From Subdoligranulum variabile (lineage in GTDB: Bacteria; Bacillota; Clostridia; Oscillospirales; Ruminococcaceae), in NCBI GenBank assembly GCA_003343905.1, contig QAKI01000039.1, forward strand, positions 1-25,310: DNA of 25,310 nucleotides, given 5' to 3'. A program made the translations under genes and the position numbers. Shown piece by piece: positions 12,534 through 19,357 of the stretch. Under the pieces are notes generated by a model that saw only the letters and a program-made list of their open reading frames with translations, had not been told where the DNA came from and searched no databases. The number at the start of each line of letters is the position of its first letter. Position 1 is the first letter of the stretch.

Positions 12534-14445
12534 GGCTACCGCCTCCCTCCTGATAACTCGGCATATCATCCAGATTTACCGCCTGCGTCGGGTCTGCAAT
12601 CTCGGTTGGCATGATCTGCTGCTGCATCATTGCCTGCTGCTGTGCCAACATCTGTTGCTGCTGTTCCAGTCGTTCGGAAAGCTGCTGTTTAGCTTCACTT
12701 GCCAGCGGGTAGTGCAGCCCCTCCATGATCGTCCAGAACGTCAATAGGCTCTGCATATCGGACGGGTCGCCAAAGCAGCCGTTTTCGAGGTTCATGCGTG
12801 CCTCCTGCCAGAGGTTTTCACGGTTGCCTGCAAGCGGCGCGGTCTGGTCTACAGAAAACAGAAATTCATCGTTCCAGTACGGCTCACCCGCCTCGTCCAC
12901 TTTGAGGAAGTCCATCTTGTTAAACGTGCCGTACATCTGCGTACCGTTGGTGTCCTTGTAAACCATCGGCCGCGGCTCGTCCGAGTACGCCAGCAGGAAC
13001 TTGAACATAACCTCGAACAGGTCAGCATATGCGGCGTTCTTCATGACCTTGCGGCTTTCCAGTCGTCCGGCGGTCTGCGCCGCTGCGAACTGCTTTGCCG
13101 TACCAGAGGTTGCGGTGCTGTCCTTGCGTCCCTGGAACGAATCCGTAATACCGATCAGGTTGCGCATTGCCGTGTAGGTGCTGTCCTCGAACGCCATATC
13201 GCGGGAAATATCCGGCTGCAAGGTAAGCACATCGAGCATTGCCTTTTCTTCCGGACCCTCGATTTCAAGCACCTTGAAATTCTCATCCGTGCGCCTAATC
13301 TGCTTGCCCCTCGGCAGTGTGATGACCGAGCCGCCGCCCAGCAGCTTTTGAGAAATGGAGCTGTCGAGCTTGTTAATCAGCATCTGCTGGTCTCGTATCA
13401 TGTCCACATCAGACGAGCCTAACAGCTTACCGACGACGGACACATTCCGCCGCAGTACCACCGGATACACGTCCGGCTTGTAGTACGGTATCATGTCGTT
13501 TTCTTCGCGCTGTGTAACGGTAGGGTTGCCCTTCTCATCAAGGCTGATATCCTCAACGAGCTTGGTCATCGGAATACCGTTCTCATCCGTCCGCGCAAAG
13601 TCCTTTACCGTCTTGTTCTCACCGTTCTTACTGCCGCAGTACGGGCAGGTATCGCCCTGCATATCCGCGCCGCACTTGCTGCACGTCTTAATGCGCCGCG
13701 CCTGATAGTCCTCCATGTACTCCAACAGTACGTCATTGCACCACGCCACGCGCCCAATGCCGCCGTCCGAGTTGCGGAAGTATCCGATGTTCTCCGTCAC
13801 CAGATCATCTACCACGCTCTGTTCAAAGCCGCGTGCGTCCGGCTGTTCCTCGTCCTCAGCGGATACGTCCTTGCCGTACTTCTTCTTGATGTACTCCTTG
13901 CTCTGTGCGAGCTGGATGAAGAAGTAATCCATCTCCGGGATATTGTAAACGCCCGGCTGTGGGATGAACTGCTTGGGATGCAGCAGCGTAACACTCAGTG
14001 CGCCGCGTGTGGTATGTGTCCGCTTAGTGTTGTCCCACTCCACAAGGAACAAATCGCCGCCGTGCGTCGGTGTGGTTCTCTCGTCCTGATCGTTCAGCCG
14101 CTCGAAGGGCAGCCTGTCAAGCTCATTGCGGATATAGTCCTCAATGGTTTTTGCGAGCTGTTCGTCCTCCTCGTGTCTCGGCGTGACCTTGGGAGTGGGA
14201 ATATCGCTTGATACTTCCGCCTCGATGATTTCCGCGACCACGTTCCGCGCAATCACCGCATCCTGTGTTTTCTGGTTCTTGCCGTGCACCTTGTCGATCT
14301 TGTGTGTGCCCCGGTAGATTTCTTCCCGCTCGACCATCAGATTTAGTTCCGGCTGGTACTTGCTCCGTGCCTTGCTTAGCCTGTCCTGCCACTTCTTCAA
14401 AATCTGTTCGTCACTCTTGCCCGTTTTATCAAACGGATTTTGCAT
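12514..14445 (-). CDS. Portal protein with an inserted zinc ribbon
   Basis: The 643-residue portal forms the dodecameric ring through which DNA enters the head. Its first part (MVEREEIYRGTHKIDK, VIARNVVAEIIEAEVSSDIP, IRNELDRLPFERLNDQDERT) and GGDLFLVEW, HPKQFIPQPGVYNI are typical of podovirus-type portals, with a central helix region (SDVDMIRDQQMLINKLDSSI, GTAKQFAAAQTAGRLESRKV). Residues 255-270 carry CSKCG...CPYCG, a four-Cys zinc ribbon inserted before a DFARTDENG segment. The C-terminus (about 600-620) is very Gln-rich, perhaps a flexible barrel extension. The ATG at 14445 has GAGGTGA upstream and starts 15 bases after the terminase stop. Confidence 0.92.
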   Translation of the reverse strand: MQNPFDKTGKSDEQILKKWQDRLSKARSKYQPELNLMVEREEIYRGTHKIDKVHGKNQKTQDAVIARNVVAEIIEAEVSSDIPTPKVTPRHEEDEQLAKTIEDYIRNELDRLPFERLNDQDERTTPTHGGDLFLVEWDNTKRTHTTRGALSVTLLHPKQFIPQPGVYNIPEMDYFFIQLAQSKEYIKKKYGKDVSAEDEEQPDARGFEQSVVDDLVTENIGYFRNSDGGIGRVAWCNDVLLEYMEDYQARRIKTCSKCGADMQGDTCPYCGSKNGENKTVKDFARTDENGIPMTKLVEDISLDEKGNPTVTQREENDMIPYYKPDVYPVVLRRNVSVVGKLLGSSDVDMIRDQQMLINKLDSSISQKLLGGGSVITLPRGKQIRRTDENFKVLEIEGPEEKAMLDVLTLQPDISRDMAFEDSTYTAMRNLIGITDSFQGRKDSTATSGTAKQFAAAQTAGRLESRKVMKNAAYADLFEVMFKFLLAYSDEPRPMVYKDTNGTQMYGTFNKMDFLKVDEAGEPYWNDEFLFSVDQTAPLAGNRENLWQEARMNLENGCFGDPSDMQSLLTFWTIMEGLHYPLASEAKQQLSERLEQQQQMLAQQQAMMQQQIMPTEIADPTQAVNLDDMPSYQEGGGSLGMSGM

Positions 14446-14460
14446 TTTATCACCTCATTT

Positions 14461-15957
14461 TCAAAACGGATTGCCCCATTTAGACAATAGGTACTCCTTA
14501 CCGCTCTTGTCGGCGTTGTAGTAATCTTCGTACATATCATCCGTCCACTTCGCCCGCTTGCCCTTCGGCTTGGCCTCGGTGTAGCTCTGCTGTGTGCGTG
14601 CATAGTAGGCGATAGCCAGCGCCATAACGCAGTCGTCATGTGCGCCCTGTTCCGCCTCTGCTCTGCCCTTCTCATTGCGGACAAACGTCAGCATTTCGCC
14701 GAGCGTGTCCGCATCGTTCAGCAGCTCCACGCTCTCGCGCACCACCTCAACCAGTCCGGCAATAATAACCGGCCTTGTAACGCTTGTGGTCTTAAAGCCG
14801 TAGCTGTCGCGGGGTCTATGGGTGTAGTTGTCCTCAGTCTGCCGTACATACTGCCGAGGATAACGCAACCGCTGAAGCTCCTTGATCGGGTAGCTGCTGT
14901 AATTGGCCTCTATCGCAATCAGCGCCTTGTTATAGTAGATACCCAGACAATACATCTGCGCGGCGTATACATCCTCATCAAACTGGTGTCGCAGTGTGCA
15001 CACCTGCCGCCCGTTGGTGTTGTCGAGCACCTGCCCCACAAACCAGTCTGAGCCCTCGCCGGAAGTATCCCCGCCGATCACATACGGCACGCCCTCGCGC
15101 CTGTCCTGATAGATGGATATATAGCCGTCGTCAGCGTCTACCCACTTAATAGATCGGTCGTCAATCCGCACCTGATTAGATACCGCGTCAAACCGTGTCG
15201 AATATGCAAAGTATCCACGCTTAACCGGTTCCCGCAGCTCTGCCAGCCTGCCGTTGACCTTGGCGGCATCAAATATGGTCTTGCCAATAACGCCCCACTG
15301 CCCCAGGCAGTAGACTTGATAATAGTAAGGGTCGCTGTCCTTGTACCCTTCAAGCGTGCGCTTGTAGTCCTCATCAAGCCATGCGTTATCCTTGTACGTC
15401 GTCTTGAGTGTCACCGCCCGCTCATCTTGCCGGTCAAAAAACCGTTTTTTCAACCAGTGCAGGACGTTGATCGGGTTAAACGAAAGCGTAATCTGTCCGT
15501 GTATCCGCTTGCCTCGCAGACGGATATCAAGCTGATTAAAATCAGCCTCTGCAATCTCGCTTGCCTCCTCAATCCATATGTCGGTGAGCTCGCCCTTGGG
15601 AAATGTAACAGACTTAATTTTTTCCGGGTCATCCAAACCCTTAAAAATACAGGCGTTGCCGGTCAGCCTGCACACGATCCGCAAATCGGTAACATCGAAC
15701 AGGCTGTGCAGCCCCCAGCCGTTAATGACCTGCTGCAGCAGCGCGAACGTACTTGTTCGGTTTGTGTCGCCAACCTTGCGCACTACAAGCACATTGCAAA
15801 GCGGCTTGCTCATCATGCGGACAACAAGCCGTTGCGCTGCAAATACGCTTTTACCAGAGCCAGCGCCACCATACAGCACAATATATCTGTGCTCGTCATC
15901 GTCCAGCAGCGGCAGGTAAGCCGCGTTAAACGCCCGCTTGGGAATATTAACTTGCAC
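14461..15957 (-). CDS. terL: Terminase large subunit (PBSX/XtmB type)
   Basis: A 498-residue packaging motor. The ATPase half has Walker A GGAGSGKS (residues 30-37), a Walker B strand ending in IWIEEASEI (127-135) and a coupling segment SFNP. The nuclease half has GGDTSGEGSDW (first catalytic Asp at 297), IAIEANYSS (Glu350) and HDD at 440-442. The frame allows a GTG at 15966, but AGGAGG abuts it; the GTG at 15957 lies eight bases beyond AGGAGG and is preferred. A 13-bp imperfect palindrome lies just upstream (15973-16000). The distance of about 190 bases from the small subunit gene is unusually long for a terminase pair. Confidence 0.95.
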   Translation of the reverse strand: MQVNIPKRAFNAAYLPLLDDDEHRYIVLYGGAGSGKSVFAAQRLVVRMMSKPLCNVLVVRKVGDTNRTSTFALLQQVINGWGLHSLFDVTDLRIVCRLTGNACIFKGLDDPEKIKSVTFPKGELTDIWIEEASEIAEADFNQLDIRLRGKRIHGQITLSFNPINVLHWLKKRFFDRQDERAVTLKTTYKDNAWLDEDYKRTLEGYKDSDPYYYQVYCLGQWGVIGKTIFDAAKVNGRLAELREPVKRGYFAYSTRFDAVSNQVRIDDRSIKWVDADDGYISIYQDRREGVPYVIGGDTSGEGSDWFVGQVLDNTNGRQVCTLRHQFDEDVYAAQMYCLGIYYNKALIAIEANYSSYPIKELQRLRYPRQYVRQTEDNYTHRPRDSYGFKTTSVTRPVIIAGLVEVVRESVELLNDADTLGEMLTFVRNEKGRAEAEQGAHDDCVMALAIAYYARTQQSYTEAKPKGKRAKWTDDMYEDYYNADKSGKEYLLSKWGNPF

Positions 15958-15972
15958 CCGCCGCACCTCCTA

Positions 15973-16000
15973 ATTGTACAAAATGTGCATTTTGCATAAT
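15973..16000. promoter_or_regulatory. Imperfect palindrome upstream of terL
   Basis: ATTGTACAAAATG, two bases, CATTTTGCATAAT: arms match at 11 of 13 positions. The palindrome ends three bases before the AGGAGG of terL. It could be an operator or form a hairpin in the mRNA that affects terL translation. No matching palindrome is seen elsewhere in the window. Confidence 0.5.
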
Positions 16001-16068
16001 AAGCAACGCCGTCCGTCTCCCTCTCCGGTATTTACCCCGATATTTTCGGCACTCAGCCCCACAAAAAC

Positions 16069-16111
16069 CCCTGATTTTGCAAGTCCGTTAAACCAATCCT
16101 GCAAATCAGGG
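16069..16111. repeat. Long-stem inverted repeat between terminase genes
   Basis: CCCTGATTTTGCA (16069-16081) pairs with TGCAAATCAGGG (16100-16111), 12 pairs with one bulged base and an 18-base loop. On the minus strand GTTTTTGT follows, on the plus strand TAAAAAAAT follows, so it may be a weak attenuator between the small and large terminase genes. The bases around it (16001-16153) hold no gene I would defend. Confidence 0.5.
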
Positions 16112-16153
16112 TAAAAAAATAAGCCTGCACCGCCCGAAAGCGGCTGCAAGCCG

Positions 16154-16534
16154 TTACTCTGTATCATTCATTTCGTCATCATCGAGCAGCTTAACCGTGA
16201 TCGTCTGCGCTCCTACAATCTCCCGGCGCTCTATGAACGCGCCAATGCTCCGTGCGCGCAGCTCAGACGCTTTGAGGCGGTCTTTTATGTCTGCCGTATC
16301 ATCTCTCATGGTATCGCTCCAAAACGCGTTAATCTCCGCCATATCCGCCACACGGTCACGATCTAACAGCTCGTCCCGGTCTGAAATGTATTTGCTTAGT
16401 TTTGCTAAGTTTTGCGCGCCTATCGTGTGGTGATTATCTCCCTTGTAACCGGCAAGCCGTGCCGCCTCTGTAGCTGTCTTGCCTTGCTTGTAATAATCAA
16501 TCCATGCCCGCTGTTTTGCGGTCAGCTTGTCCAT
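16154..16534 (-). CDS. terS: Terminase small subunit (XtmA type)
   Basis: A 126-residue DNA-recognition subunit. The N-terminal helix-turn-helix LTAKQRAWIDYYKQGKTATE plus AARLAGYKG is the standard start of this family, followed by an oligomerisation helix region (NLAKLSKYISDRDELLDRDR, VADMAEINAFWSDTMRD) and AELRAR-like SELRARSIGAFIERREI. The C-terminus is acidic (LLDDDEMNDTE). The ATG at 16534 has AAGGGGTGA upstream. It is the first gene of the late morphogenesis block, standing just downstream of the terminator that ends the ribbon-helix-helix gene, so it needs a promoter between 16535 and 16565 or read-through. Confidence 0.92.
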   Translation of the reverse strand: MDKLTAKQRAWIDYYKQGKTATEAARLAGYKGDNHHTIGAQNLAKLSKYISDRDELLDRDRVADMAEINAFWSDTMRDDTADIKDRLKASELRARSIGAFIERREIVGAQTITVKLLDDDEMNDTE

Positions 16535-16563
16535 AATGTCACCCCTTACTTATATATAGACAC

Positions 16564-16597
16564 AAAAAAGCCGCCCCGGTTACTTGGAGCGGCTTTT
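16564..16597 (-). terminator. Rho-independent terminator of the ribbon-helix-helix gene
   Basis: On the minus strand GCCGCTCC, an 8-base loop, GGGGCGGC and then TTTTTT: an 8-bp stem with one G-T pair and a T tract; the A run on the other side makes it weakly two-way. It follows the repressor gene and isolates it from terS. Confidence 0.88.
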
Positions 16598-16616
16598 GTC
16601 TGCCTACAATATGTTG

Positions 16617-16790
16617 TCACTTGTTCATATACTCACGCACTGCCTGCAAAATATACGCCTGTACGCTTTTACCCGCATCTGCCGCGGCCTGCCTGATCTG
16701 TTTTCCCTCGTCTTTGTCCGGGCGTATCATTATATTATCTTTGCTCCTGTTGTACTTAACATTAGCCTTGATCTGTGCCTCTGTTGCCAT
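16617..16790 (-). CDS. Ribbon-helix-helix (Arc/CopG-like) repressor, 57 aa
   Basis: A 57-residue protein starting MATEAQIKANVKYNRSKDNI and continuing with MIRPDKDEGKQIRQAA and GKSVQAYILQAVREYMNK. A short basic strand with alternating polar residues (DNIMIRP) followed by two helices is the Arc/CopG ribbon-helix-helix plan, in which the strand pair of a dimer enters the major groove. The ATG at 16790 has TAGGAGG at ideal spacing. The gene is alone between a promoter overlapped by an operator (16818-16846) and a terminator, the usual design of an autoregulated repressor. It likely also controls the divergent J-domain operon. The strand and DNA specificity are inference. Confidence 0.8.
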   Translation of the reverse strand: MATEAQIKANVKYNRSKDNIMIRPDKDEGKQIRQAAADAGKSVQAYILQAVREYMNK

Positions 16791-16817
16791 GTTTGCACCT
16801 CCTACATATATAGAATA

Positions 16818-16846
16818 AGTGTAACACGACTTTCCGTATACGTCAA
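16818..16846 (-). promoter_or_regulatory. Sigma-70-type promoter of the repressor gene, overlapped by an operator
   Basis: On the minus strand TTGACG (16846-16841), exactly 17 bases, then TACACT (16823-16818) preceded by TGT, an extended -10. The -35 box lies inside palindrome 16837-16852, so repressor binding there would block RNA polymerase. The short palindrome GTGTAACAC (16819-16827) overlaps the -10 box. Confidence 0.75.
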
Positions 16847-16917
16847 CGTATAAATCTGCATAACAGTTAACGTGTATCTTTGTTCATCTTGCCTATTGTA
16901 TTATACGTTAACGTGTA
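16837..16917. promoter_or_regulatory. Three-site operator array between divergent genes
   Basis: Three related 16-base palindromes: TATACGTcaACGTATA (16837-16852, perfect), TAACAGTtaACGTGTA (16861-16876) and TATACGTtaACGTGTA (16902-16917, one mismatch between arms). The half-site ACGTRTA is shared. Centres are 24 and 41 bases apart. They fill the gap between the repressor gene and the J-domain gene and therefore probably control both directions. No clear plus-strand -35/-10 pair is seen, though AT-rich TATTATAC at about 16899-16906 may serve as a -10. Confidence 0.75.
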
Positions 16918-16979
16918 GTATCATGTAATCACAGCAAAGGAAAACACCAAACACCGAAAACAAAATGGAGGTACACATT

Positions 16980-17471
16980 ATGTTTAACAATATTAACTCT
17001 CTCGACGAACTCCGCAAAGCATACCGCGCCGCAGCATTTGCCGCACATCCGGATCACGGCGGCAGCACCGAAGCAATGCAGAAAGTCAACGCAGCCTATG
17101 AAAAGCGTTTCGAGATTCTCAAGGCTGAGCAGAACCGCAAAGCCGACGCAGACCCGACCGGCAAGACCCGCCGCGTAGAAGAAATGCCAGAAGAATTCCG
17201 CGCAGTGATCGAGAAGCTCCTCAGCATCAAGGGCATCATCATTGAGCTGTGCGGCTCCTGGGTTTGGGTATCTGGTGAGACCCGCGAACATAAGGACGAG
17301 ATCAAAGCGGCTGGCTGCTTCTGGGCTAAGAAAAAGGGCATGTGGTACTGGCGTTGCGCTAAGGACGCGCACCACGGCAAGAGCCACGCAAGCATGGCCG
17401 ACATTCGCCGCAAGTACGGCAGCGAGCGAATCACCTCGGACGGTCACCGCGCCGACGCTCTCCCGGCATAA
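16980..17471 (+). CDS. J-domain (DnaJ-like) protein with extra C-terminal domain
   Basis: A 163-residue protein. Residues 7-50 form a J-domain: LDELRKAYRAAAFAAHPDHG with the HPD motif at 23-25 and NAAYEKRF as helix III. This motif stimulates Hsp70 (DnaK) ATPase. There is no Gly/Phe-rich or zinc domain; instead residues about 75-140 hold a Trp-rich domain (CGSWVWVSGETREHKDEIKA, AGCFWAKKKGMWYWRC) seen in J-domain proteins of Firmicute mobile elements. I start at 16980 because GGAGG lies eight bases upstream; an in-frame ATG at 16965 overlaps that site. It opens a three-gene plus-strand operon in an otherwise minus-strand region, under the operator array. Confidence 0.9.
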   Translation: MFNNINSLDELRKAYRAAAFAAHPDHGGSTEAMQKVNAAYEKRFEILKAEQNRKADADPTGKTRRVEEMPEEFRAVIEKLLSIKGIIIELCGSWVWVSGETREHKDEIKAAGCFWAKKKGMWYWRCAKDAHHGKSHASMADIRRKYGSERITSDGHRADALPA

Positions 17472-17485
17472 GGGAGGGCGTCACC

Positions 17486-17923
17486 ATGATCGACTACGGA
17501 CCACGCGGAGAGCGTCAAGATAACTTTTACATCTACATGCGATCCCCTGCAAAACGCACCAGCCTTGCGGACCTGCTCCAGAGTGACAAGCACGCCGCTG
17601 AAGACATCGCCCGACTGCAACGCATGATCGAGGACTTGCAGCAGTACCGGCGCGATATGGCCGAGCGTGCCGCCTATCTGGTCAGCACGCAACCGACCCG
17701 ATCCGCCGAGCTCAAGCGCCGCCGCGATGCATGGGAAAAGAAAGTGTACTACTACTTTACCGAGTGGGACACCTACCCGGACGGCACACGGCAGCGTGTC
17801 AGCGTTAAGACCTACGACGGCACCGACCGTCACAAAGCCATAGCAGACGCAAAAGAGTATCAGCGCACCCACACCGGCATAGCCGTAACCGTTGACATTG
17901 CCAAAGGCAAATTTGAACACTAA
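17486..17923 (+). CDS. Unknown protein of the J-domain operon
   Basis: A 145-residue, very charged protein. The N-terminal MIDYGPRGERQDNFYIYMRS is followed by a long helical region (HAAEDIARLQRMIEDLQQYR, RDMAERAAYLVSTQPTRSAE) likely to form a coiled coil, and a C-terminal alpha/beta part with aromatic strands (WEKKVYYYFTEWDTYPDGTR) and RHKAIADAKEYQRTHTG. No catalytic motif recognised. GGGAGGG lies before the ATG, 14 bases after the J-domain gene, so the two are co-transcribed. Codon use is rich in GCC and CGC, like its neighbours in this operon. Function unknown. Confidence 0.75.
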   Translation: MIDYGPRGERQDNFYIYMRSPAKRTSLADLLQSDKHAAEDIARLQRMIEDLQQYRRDMAERAAYLVSTQPTRSAELKRRRDAWEKKVYYYFTEWDTYPDGTRQRVSVKTYDGTDRHKAIADAKEYQRTHTGIAVTVDIAKGKFEH

Positions 17924-17971
17924 CCCAACACCACCCGCCCCGGAGGAACGAAGGCAGAAAGGAAAACCATT

Positions 17972-18241
17972 ATGACTAAGCTAATCGCCATTATCGCCGC
18001 CCTGCTGCAGATCGTACCGGCCACCCGCACCATTTCCGGCGAGGTGTACCGCATCGACTACCCGACCGGCACGCAGGACGCGCCCATTGTTACCATCGTC
18101 ACCGAGGACGGCAACGAGTGGATCACCGATGACTACATCGCACCGCGTCACACACCGCTTGAGATCACATTCAGTACCAACAGCACCGAGGACGTAACCG
18201 ACGACGAGATCATTTCCATCACATCCACCTGGACGCGTTAA
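17972..18241 (+). CDS. Small secreted or membrane-anchored protein, unknown function
   Basis: An 89-residue product with a short basic start and a hydrophobic segment (MTKLIAIIAALLQIVPATRT, residues 4-16) that looks like a signal peptide or anchor, followed by an acidic beta-rich part (ISGEVYRIDYPTG, IVTIVTEDGNEWITDDY, PLEITFSTNSTED). The ATG follows AAAGGA at good spacing. It is the last gene of the J-domain operon, before the shared terminator at 18322-18359. An exported small phage protein beside a repressor-controlled operon could act on the host surface, for example in superinfection exclusion, but that is a guess. Confidence 0.7.
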   Translation: MTKLIAIIAALLQIVPATRTISGEVYRIDYPTGTQDAPIVTIVTEDGNEWITDDYIAPRHTPLEITFSTNSTEDVTDDEIISITSTWTR

Positions 18242-18321
18242 GCACGGGAGCTTCACCGCTCCTTCTCATTCTCCCGCCCGGCTCACACACCCGCGTCAGA
18301 GTATTTTCTAAATAGCATGGC

Positions 18322-18359
18322 AAACCCCGCTCACCAAAGCCATAAGGTGAGCGGGGTTT
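18322..18359. terminator. Two-way terminator between converging J-domain operon and noncoding RNA
   Basis: AAACCCCGCTCACC, ten-base loop, GGTGAGCGGGGTTT: a perfect 14-bp stem, strong and with AAA/TTT at both feet. T tails are short on both strands (TTT then mixed bases). It lies 80 bases after the last plus-strand gene and just beyond the 3' end of the structured minus-strand RNA region, a place where one hairpin can serve both. Confidence 0.8.
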
Positions 18360-19303
18360 ACCATTATACGACTGTTGTTCGGTTCCGCAGGACTTGCACC
18401 TGCTTGCAGCTCTATGCAAACCGGTATACCTCCACAGGGAGGTATGAACGCTTTCGTTGCGCCTGAACGCCGGGCTTTTACCGGTGATCTCTCAGCTGTC
18501 CAGAACGGTTGTATGAAATCCAGAGAGGTATAACCTCACTTTCGCAAGTTTACTTGTATTTCCGTCCTGATGATTAGGTTGTTTATTGCAAGAGATAAAC
18601 AGACTGGTGCTCTTTCGCGGCGTGTACTTAGCCACCCGAAAGCGCCGTATCGGCTTTGTAACTTTGTTAGCAAACTGGTGTTTTGCTCTCGGCTCACTAA
18701 GTCCGTGTGAGTGCTTATCCAGTAGCACTCGCCCTCTCATTATGGGCTGTTCGGCGTTGCTCTCCGTCGTGTCGCAGTTGCTATCGGTCTGTAATCCGGC
18801 TGATTCCCTCGTAAGGTTACAGCGGGGAGCGACCCCGGTTGCGGCGTGCCTGCAAGCACCCGCTGAACTCTGCAAAGCCGTTGCAGCAGCTTCACAGGCG
18901 TTCGGAAACAGATTGTCCGTCTTTCCGGACCGCCAGAATATTATCGTCCTCGTTGGAGGCGTTGTGCTCCCTCCACCTCATGCAGTTTCGGGAGCAGATC
19001 GCCTTGCACGTCGTCCGTCATGCAAGGCTTGCAAAAGTCCGCCATGTTGCCCTTGGCTAAAAAGGTTCTGTACGTTACCCGTCCGGCCTCATGCAGCCAT
19101 CCGGGCATATCGGCGTGCCGCGCAAATGACACGCCAACGATAGAAAGGATAATCAATGCCTTCGTTCCGCGAAAGGCGCTCCGCCGCCCTCATGCAGACT
19201 TTGGAGCAGGTCAGCGGCAGGTCTCCCCACCGCTTAAAACGGGACTTTAGGTAGAAATGGAGGAACGAAACTCCGTGATTCTGCTCTTACGAGCTTTTAT
19301 CAC
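18360..19303 (-). ncRNA. Large structured noncoding RNA candidate (GOLLD/ROOL-like)
   Basis: About 0.95 kb with no credible gene but many perfect stem-loops: GCTC-GTAA-GAGC (19283-19294), TGCTCCC/GGGAGCA (18965-18996), CCTTGCA/TGCAAGG (19002-19027), GAGTGCT/AGCACTC (18709-18730), ATACCTCC-CTGT-GGAGGTAT (18426-18445) and a T-arm-like GCAGG/CCTGC with loop TGCAAGT (18387-18403) closed by CGGTTT/GGAACC. On the minus strand, loops include GNRA types (GTAA, GCGA), which favours this orientation. An extended -10 promoter lies at the 5' end and a strong hairpin at the 3' end. Known: GOLLD and ROOL are giant phage-linked RNAs of Firmicutes, about 0.6-0.9 kb, GOLLD being produced during phage growth. 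The size is nearer GOLLD. Class membership is inference; ends are approximate. Confidence 0.6.
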
Positions 19304-19309
19304 AATACT

Positions 19310-19343
19310 ATTATAACACCAGTTTTTGTGGTATAGTGTGGTA
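19310..19343 (-). promoter_or_regulatory. Extended -10 promoter with phased repeats for the noncoding RNA
   Basis: Minus strand: consensus TATAAT at 19315-19310 preceded by TG-T (extended -10), no good -35. In the -35 region two direct repeats TACCACA (19343-19337 and 19333-19327) start exactly 10 bases apart, one helical turn; an inverted copy TGTGG lies at 19354-19350. This is the layout of an activator-dependent promoter. The DUF1492 regulator encoded just upstream is the natural candidate activator, by inference. Confidence 0.65.
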
Positions 19344-19357
19344 AGTTTTCCACAGAT

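Noticed and set aside
15970..16167. 65-residue minus-strand frame between the terminase genes
   Set aside because: No ribosome-binding site, overlaps the terS end, composition (Gly/Asn/Leu) not phage-protein-like, and includes both inverted repeats.
18380..18423. A tRNA gene
   Set aside because: Only the T-arm and a closing stem are present; no D-arm, anticodon arm or regular acceptor can be drawn.
18492..18875. Minus-strand open frame of 127 residues in the noncoding RNA region
   Set aside because: Starts at a TTG without a ribosome-binding site, has an irregular composition unlike neighbouring genes, and crosses several perfect stem-loops.
18586..19143. Plus-strand open frame of 185 residues in the same region
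   Set aside because: TTG start with a weak upstream AGG only, no recognisable domain, overlaps the structured RNA and opposes its promoter and terminator.
18360..19303. Group I or group II intron as explanation of the structured region
   Set aside because: No domain V-like 34-base hairpin with GTGYG/AY ends, no group I core segments that I can recognise, and no interrupted gene on either side.
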